Below, piece by piece: positions 57,801-64,000 of a stretch of DNA of 64,000 bases. Numbering within the stretch: position 1 is the first letter of the stretch; every line of letters begins with the position of its first letter. The position numbers were made by a program, and so were the translations under genes. A model generated the notes under the pieces. That model made no database searches. It was not told the origin of the DNA and was given only the letters and a program-made list of their open reading frames with translations. The DNA lies in contig CM055103.1 in the NCBI GenBank assembly GCA_029204225.1, positions 20,038,925 to 20,102,924 of the forward strand, given 5' to 3'. This stretch comes from Diphasiastrum complanatum (Eukaryota; Streptophyta; Lycopodiopsida; Lycopodiales; Lycopodiaceae).

Positions 57801-58610
57801 CAAACAACCAGGAAGTAACAGAGAGAGAGCGCGAATATGCAAGGGGGTGTGATTTACATGTAATCTATGATGGTCAACATTCACATGTTTATTAATACGT
57901 GCAATTTTGTACATGTTTGTTGTATCCCTAATACATTTAGTTCCATTTCATTCAGTACAAAAAATACAATGCACTATGGATGCATGGATGACACTTTCGT
58001 ATGGAGCGCATTGACAAAGTTAGAAACACGTACAATTGTGGAGTCATGGCAAATTTTACCCAAGAGAGTCGAGCAAGCACAACAGACACCAATTTACTCT
58101 CTTCTCAACTTGATTATTATGGGACAATCAATGACATCCTCGAAGTTGAATTTAGGCAATTCAGCTTTTCAATATTTGATGTCAAATGGCTCAAAATTAT
58201 TTGCAATGGTCCCAATGCAACTGTCAAGAAAGATGAGAGTGGTTATTTTGCCATTGACTCTACCAAGCTTTGGATAGATCAAAGTGATACATTTGTTTTT
58301 CCTCAACAATGTGAGCAGGTACATTTTTTCTATGTCTTCAAGATATCTATGCCCTTTTGTTGTCAATCAATCAATTTTCAATGTACTACAAAAAGTGTAT
58401 ATTGTGTATAGTAATACGTAAGCAACTGTAACATATCTATGGATACTAACTATGAGTCAACGTGTATGGTAACATCGATCAATTACATGTGGTCTTTCAC
58501 CTCGATCGTTCAGATCCCAGATGGTGGTACGTGATTCAAGTCGCTCCTTGAAGTAAAAGAAATTTTGAAGATAGAGATGTCATGGAGGACATGGCGCTGC
58601 CAACTGATGC
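54887..58610 (+). pseudogene. CACTA (En/Spm) TNP2-type transposase, multi-exon, with stops
   Basis: The order of motifs follows plant TNP2 proteins. An acidic start (MSRGDTVHKDV) leads to STPLYKGGKL, stopped by TGA at 55064. Next come YKSIHACLNDCILYRDEFE and CPRYG (about 55334-55430), IPAKVVGHFTIIPRIRHMF, LGLAMDGVNPFG (55620), IVLVNYNIPPWLS and MWTMHDFPGYG (55901). GT-AG introns are likely at 55942-56064, 56232-56358 and 56802-56937. Between them lie NACPICGEYLQAHH, ELPYWGELLINHLLDPMHIFKNV and LSGLKSHDWHKVLQ. Decayed DUF4218-like sequence follows with RSRPEGSMAEG-type words (57432). The DUF4216-like C-terminus has YYGTINDILEVEF and SDTFVFPQQCEQV, then DPRWWYVIQVAP (58515). Several stops make it inactive. 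It is cut at about 58640 by an LTR. Confidence 0.88.
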
Positions 58611-58639
58611 ACTGTTGGAAATCTCTGTTCTGATACCAC

Positions 58640-59241
58640 TGTTGGGAAAGCTCCTTGCCAATAAGGGTGGGTATCCATACACGAATTGTTTTGTCCTCTG
58701 GTTCCCTCTGATGAGATTCTCACAGAAACAAACCCAAATGGAATTTGATTCTGTCCTTGGGTCTACTGCCCTCTGTGACAAGATCTATAATCCTCCAAGG
58801 TGAGGTTAGACATTGTTGACCTACGTAGAATTTACTTATGCATTCGACAAGGTAAAACCAGTGTGCGGAATAAGATTGAAACTAGTTGATTACAAACACA
58901 CAACTATTAGACAATTAAGTATTCGATCATGTTCAAGACAAGAAACTCTTCTGCATAAAATATCTACTACATTATCAGAGAATTCCTTAAGCATTGTTGT
59001 GACAGACCACACAGCGTGTCGGCGTGAAATAAACTCTGTCTTTCGCGAATCAAAAACTTGTCGCGCTTACATTACTTCTTGAATCTTAGCTTGTTGGCTA
59101 CACAGTGCTCAGCTTACATTGGTATATTGCCAATCTACTAAAGCTGTATTATTAATAATCAGGATCTACATGTATGTAGAGAGGAGGACATGATTAGCAA
59201 ATCAGGAGATTACAAGAACGGTTGTTTAGGCATGTCCTAAC
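58640..59241 (-). repeat. LTR of copia-3, inserted in the CACTA transposase gene
   Basis: The ends TGTTGGGAAAGC and (read inwards from the right) CGTTAGGACATGCC form an imperfect inverted repeat, about 600 bp apart. It lies between the TNP2 pseudogene and the minus-strand copia-3 coding region, in the place of its 3' LTR. A 12-base word on its left (GTTCTGATACCA, 58627-58638) resembles a primer-binding site for an element extending left, but the TNP2 reading frame also runs through here, so this may be chance. Confidence 0.5.
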
Positions 59242-59397
59242 GGTATCCTGTCAGTCTTCGGAGGATGATGTCCTCCTGGTACTTCTGCGATCTCATCTAT
59301 CCTTTCACGCGTGGAGATCTGCAGTCGTTTGGATCTTTGTGTCTTCTTGTGCCTTTGGCTTTGTCGTTAGGTCACCTTGGGTCCATGAACCTTTTAT

Positions 59398-59521
59398 CTT
59401 CGTGTTCACATTCGTGTTTGCATTCGTGTTCGTGTTCGTGTTCTTGTTCGTGTTCGTATTCGTGTTCGTGTTCATGTTCGTGTTCGTGTTCGTGTTCGTC
59501 GTGTTCATGTTTGTGTTTGTG
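59398..59521. repeat. (TTCGTG)n hexanucleotide minisatellite
   Basis: About twenty units of TTCGTG, with variants such as TTCATG, TTTGTG and TTCGTA, lie immediately downstream (minus strand) of the copia-3 RNase H frame, next to its stop codon at 59528. Open frames on both strands are repeat artefacts. Confidence 0.95.
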
Positions 59522-59527
59522 TGACCT

Positions 59528-60711
59528 TCAGTCAACGAATGTTTGACCGTCGTCTTCGCGTCTTCGGTCCTCGAAGCTTCTCCCTTGTTTATCTTCTGAC
59601 TTGAGCTCTAAAGCTATCATGGCTTTGTGGCCAGAAACGATTTGTTTCTTCAGCTCCCTCTCAAAGCGTGGTAGCTTTATAACTCCCAGACTCTTCCTCT
59701 GCCTATCGAACAAACCTTTGTCTAGGGCCTTGGTGAAGATGTCTGTCACCATTTGCTTCGTGCCAATGAAGCTGGCCTTCAATTCCCTTCTAGTGACCAG
59801 GTTTCTTATCAAGTGATACTTGATTGCGATGTGTTTTGTTCTTGAGTGAAACATAGGATCCTTTGTCAGGTGAATTGCAGAAGTATTGTCCATCTGTAGA
59901 ATCAGTGGCTCTTGGTTGGTTTCACCCAGTCCGTTGAGGAACTGTCTGAACCATGTCATTTCGTTGGCCATCTTCGTGGCTACAATGTATTCTGCTTCAC
60001 AGGATGACTGAGCTATGATGGTATGCTTCTTGTTGACCCAGAGAATTGTTGTGCTTGTTGCAATGGTGCACCCTCTTGAGACACTTTTATAGTCGTCCTT
60101 GAGAGATGCCCAGCCAGCATCACTGTAGGAGTGCATTTGGATACCTGCATCACGAGAATAATGCAGCCCATAATCCTTCGTCTGCTGAAGGTACTGTAAG
60201 ATTTGCTTTGCGAACTTCTTGTGTGCTAAGACTGGATTCGTGTTGAATTGACTCATTCTGAACATGGCATAAGCAATGTCAGGGTGTGTGTTGTCTGCTA
60301 GATACATCAAAGATCCAATCAGCCTCTTGTAAGGCATGTGCTGCATCATCTCCTGCTCTTTTTCTGTCTTCAAACAATCTTTGTTCGTCAGGACTGTCCC
60401 TGCAAGCATTGGGGTATTTGCCCCTTTGCAATTTGTCATCCCGAAATCATCTAGGATTTTCTGGGTGTACCTTGACCGATGAAGGTATAGCTTTCCTTCA
60501 TCACAGTCACGGTCAATCTACAAGCCTAGATAACATCTGGCTTCTCCTAGGTCTGTTATCTTGAAATGTTTCGAGATCTCATTCTTCACTCCTACAATCA
60601 GGCCTTCGCTTCTGCATAGTAACAGGGTGTCATCCACATACACAACAACAATGATGATCTCCCCATCTGTGATTCAGAGGTATAACCTGGAAGTTGATCC
60701 AATTGAAAATC
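59528..60711 (-). pseudogene. Copia-3 reverse transcriptase (3' part) and RNase H
   Basis: On the minus strand the region encodes ITDGEIIIVVVYVDDTLLL (YVDD codons at 60629-60640), ISKHFKITDLGEARCYLGL, a stop near 60519, then YTQKILDDFGM. The open frame 60439-59528 follows: YKRLIGSLMYLADNTHPDIAY, SYSDAGWASLKDDYKSVSRG, SSCEAEYIVATKMANE, LQMDNTSAIHLTKDP, SRTKHIAIKYHLIRN and VTDIFTKAL. The RNase H part is open for 303 codons with catalytic D, E and D positions kept (DAGWA, EAEY, MDN). The RT is truncated at 60711 by the LTR of another element, so gag, protease, integrase and most of the RT are out of reach. Confidence 0.92.
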
Positions 60712-61169
60712 TGTTAGGATCTAGTGCAGTATGCAGATCACATCACACAATCACCATAGCCACTCCTCACAAGCTCTCAAAGATGGCACAACAAAAGTTT
60801 ACAGATTACAAAAAAACATTGTACATATAGAATATTCACAAACTGCATGAAAAGGCAGGTGTCCTAAAATTGGCCTACCACCTGTCAAACTAAGGTCGAG
60901 CCCAATATGGCCAAATTCGACCGACAAACTTGGGACATTCCCCCAAGTATAGCAAGTACTGTAAATAACTTTGTACAGGCTAATTCTTCCTATGTGTGGC
61001 TACTCGGCTAACCCAAGTAGCCGGCTACGAGATCAGTGCCCGATCAATATATCCTAACGGGTCACGTCCCGAACACAACCATATACAGTAAACCAAATAA
61101 ACTGTACACCAATTACATCATCACATTTAGAGCTTATACTAATGAATCAGATCAAAACTGATTTCTAAC
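60712..61169 (-). mobile_element. 3' LTR of copia-type element 4, inserted in copia-3
   Basis: The plus strand begins TGTTAGGATCTAG and ends CTGATTTCTAAC, followed by the complement of a polypurine tract. The LTR breaks the RT coding sequence of copia-3 at 60711. Read on the minus strand, the tract plus LTR start (CTTAAGGGAGAGA, then GTTAGAAATCAG) closely resembles the same junction in copia-1 and copia-2. The rest of the element lies to the right and runs out of the window. Confidence 0.75.
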
Positions 61170-61182
61170 TCTCTCCCTTAAG
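61170..61182 (-). promoter_or_regulatory. Polypurine tract of copia-type element 4
   Basis: TCTCTCCCTTAAG on the plus strand is CTTAAGGGAGAGA on the minus strand, directly before the 3' LTR. It is nearly the same as the tract of copia-1 at 33381-33396. Confidence 0.8.
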
Positions 61183-64000
61183 CTCAAATGTGATAAGAGT
61201 GAAAAACAATAATTTGTAGCAATGTCCAGAGTGTCCAAAAGATGTTATGCATGTCCTTTTACTCTGTACTTGACTCACACTCAAGCACACCAACAAACCA
61301 CCAGGTTTGACTCACAAAATATCATGCAAAATGCCCTCAGAATATGTACCACCCCAGGTACACTCCATGCCACCTACCTCGAAGTAGGCATGACGCCCTA
61401 GGTTATCACATGATGCACCAGCTGAAGCACATCGTCCATACAATGACATATCATACCTGAGAAACTGTAGCATCCCCATGAGTGCCACCCCAATGGACTC
61501 GTCATCCACATACTATGCTCACTTGATGTCTCCGATCTTGGTCACCATCCTGCTAGACAAGCCGAACTCCAAAGCATCACTTGCTCCACTTGGCTCCAAG
61601 CATCTGCTCGCTCTCCCTGGCTATGTGCCACCCAACACCATGCCAATGCAAGCCTGTCCTTGAGTCGCTGCTCACGGGATCCCGAGACCATTGTCTCCCT
61701 GATCGTACTGAGGTATATGGCTCTAAGTGACTCCCTCTAGGATTATCCCTGATCTCACCACCTGCGAATCTGCACCATGGAAATTCCAACACCTGTGCTA
61801 AGCCTAGACTCCTGCAAATACAGCCAAATGCATGAAAGCTATAAGTAGCTTATCCATGCCCGTGATGGTAGATGCCTCCCCATCGATGCCAATGTCCAAA
61901 ACTGGCCCCCTGCTGTAATGCCATCCTGTACTCCCAAATGAGCACACCATGAAGTCCTCGCCATCAGTGTCCCCTACAGTAGATTGCTAGCAAAACACCC
62001 ATCATGGTGCTTGCCCTCTGATCACACTCCATGCGATCTCCATCAACTCTCCAACCTAGAGCTGGCTTCCAAAGCTTCACGCTTTGTCCATTTGCATTTG
62101 CAGCTTCCTGATTCCATCATGAATCCCCCTGTAAGTCCTGTCCATGCCAATGACTCGAGTCCAATATAAAATAGTTGCTCCTTGATGATCATCCCATGTC
62201 ACCCTGTAGTGCTATCCCTACCAGGTATTTCAATGCCATCCCTGATCACAAAGATCTGAACATCTACCCTGTAGTGCCCACCTGTATTCCCCCAAGTTAG
62301 CTCCTAGCTGCTCCTGTGAATGGTTCCAAATCACTCCCTAAGAATACACTGAGATGTGAACTCCAAAGCCACCATCAAGTCCCTCACATGACTGTGCATG
62401 CCAATACCCCTCCAAGTGAACTTGTGAGATCTCCCATGGCCCAAACCAAATGATCTACACCCTGTCATCACTGAAATCTGCATCCCTGATGCAATACTGA
62501 TATGGCAAATTGACTTGACTTATCCAAACTGGCAGTTGAAGTGTATCTCTTCGATGACAAACCTGATACATTGCTCCACAGCTACAATGATATGATCAAA
62601 ATTGACTTACCAACTGCAAAACCGCAAAAAACATCACACTCACCACTCGTCAAGGGCATCCAAAGTGTGATTATTGACCCATTCTTCATCCTCTATGTGT
62701 CCCACACACAACTCGTCCAATGCAAGTCTGCTATCTTGTCCAATGGCTTCCAACTGGCACCACCTCGCACTTTCATCACCGGTGACCGCCATGTGTGTAC
62801 CTCCAAGCTAGCCCATATTTTTCTCCAAACGAGAAATTTCCAAGCTACAGATGCATGTGTCAATGCAGCTATCACCTGACTCGACAATGCCACTGTCGAT
62901 CATACCTATGAGGGCGTTCCCCCAAAATGTCACTTGACGTTGGTTGGTTCGAACCCCAGAAGTTAAACCTCATCACAAGAATTTTTCACCTGTAACTGGC
63001 ATACTATGCCTACCTCTCACCTATGATTGCTTGCCCTCTCAAAATTGTCGCCAATGATGAGTAGTCACGATGCCAAACTGCACTTCCGTCACCAAAACTA
63101 GCTTTCTCCACACAAAATTGCCCCAAATTTGGCCCTACGGTACCCAAATAGCGAATGTAGCCCATCACTAGGTCATCTGCACTCCGCTCGATAGAATGGT
63201 GACGAAAACTCCTCGAAATGCCTTTCTCCCTGCTCTATGGCGTTGCTCTGTCCGCTGGCTCTGAGCAGCCAGTTTCAAGGGTCATTTTGGCCCAAAGATG
63301 GCCAAAAAAGGTGCCCTCTAACCTTAGATAGCCCCAAAACCAATTTGGTTTGCAAAATGAACTAATCCTTCACAAAGAAGACTTTTGATAAAGTGTTGGC
63401 TTTTAAGCCCTTCGGGTCCCAATTTCCATTCACTATGAAAATTTCTAATGAAGTTTCTTCATTTTTGCACTTTAAACCTTCAAGCCTCCTTTCAACCATA
63501 TCCCAATGGCCATTCTCCATCCTACGGCCCAACTTTCTCGTGATCCCCACCATGAATGCATCTCATTATCCATCTGACGGCTGTCAGCAATTTTCGCGCT
63601 GAAGCACTCTTATACAGCCACCGGATTCTTGTAAACGCTACGGGGCTGACCACGCTAGCCACACGCAAGCTCCTGCAAGCTCTCCTCCACTTTATTCTTC
63701 TTCAAGCTCTCCACTTTCATAGCTATGGCCGCCTCCATGCTCATAATCAATCTCCTTCTATAGGTCGCGGTCATCCACGGCCATCTCCAAGCCATTTTGC
63801 CTTGCCAATGAGACCTTCACTATGATTTCACCAATATGAAAAACACTGACAATGAAGAAAGATCCATGACCTTATCAATAGAAACCCTAGATGTCAATAA
63901 ATGCAATTTTCTTGAGCTTCTCTCAGACTTGTTCTGGGATTCATCTTGCAGCACTCCACTTGACTGAGGTCGCCCTCCAAAACCGCCCATCTTCAACTAG
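61183..64000 (-). other. Internal region of element 4 without recognisable copia domains
   Basis: The 2.8 kb upstream (minus strand) of the polypurine tract should hold RNase H in a normal copia element, yet I find no RNase H or RT motif. The base composition is visibly more C-rich than most of the window, with recurring words such as CATGCCAATG and CCCTGTAGTGC. The longest frame, 62541-62879 on the plus strand (112 codons), is not recognised. The region may be captured host sequence, or the inside of a large non-autonomous element. Confidence 0.45.

Noticed and set aside
58627-58638. Primer-binding-site complement GTTCTGATACCA left of the copia-3 LTR
   Set aside because: It would require a second element to the left, but CACTA transposase coding sequence runs up to this point, so I treat it as uncertain and do not annotate an element.
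62541-62879. Plus-strand ORF of 112 codons in the C-rich right end
   Set aside because: No recognisable domain, and C-rich composition favours open frames; mentioned only as part of the element 4 interior.

Overview
This is nuclear DNA of a land plant with a large, transposon-filled genome. The signs are two plant-type neprosin genes, a plant-family membrane protein, Ty1-copia and Ty3-gypsy retrotransposons in several states of decay, CACTA (En/Spm) transposon remains and long CT microsatellites. The retroelements are old and nested, and two of the coding genes are clearly diverged from what I know of angiosperm relatives. A fern, lycophyte or gymnosperm is therefore plausible, but I cannot name the species. 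No rRNA, tRNA, CRISPR or bacterial-type operon is visible.

Layout. 1-5 kb: an unclassified dispersed repeat (called R1 here) split by a solo LTR. 6.0-8.4 kb: a tandem-repeat block followed by an apparently intact neprosin-type peptidase gene. 10.6-13.6 kb: unrecognised minus-strand ORFs and a striking array of 13-bp palindromes. 14-17.3 kb: gypsy fragments and an inverted R1 copy. 19.98-21.03 kb: an intact intronless gene for a six-helix membrane protein. 23.1-41.1 kb: a retrotransposon nest (gypsy, copia-1, gypsy LTR, copia-2, CT arrays) with CACTA-type ends at its two borders. 41.1-44.0 kb: a second copy of the neprosin segment, now a pseudogene. 44.3-45.3 kb: a decayed DDE-like gene of the DUF7869 type. 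45.4-50.2 kb: an LTR, a 36-bp palindromic array and R1 copy 2 carrying a MITE. 50.2-54.8 kb: gypsy integrase pieces split by a CACTA-like element rich in GTGGATNATCCAC palindromes. 54.9-58.6 kb: a multi-exon CACTA TNP2 transposase pseudogene, interrupted by a minus-strand copia, itself interrupted by another copia-type element that runs off the right end.

Only two genes look intact and host-encoded: the neprosin gene at 7077-8393 and the membrane protein gene at 19984-21033. The neprosin segment was duplicated with its upstream region, and the two copies now lie about 35 kb apart with transposons between them. The second copy has lost both its reading frame and a predicted catalytic glutamate. 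Most of the rest records mobile-element activity. Its most unusual aspect is several unrelated families of short palindromes in regularly spaced or clustered arrays, most easily explained as subterminal transposase-binding regions of different CACTA-like elements.
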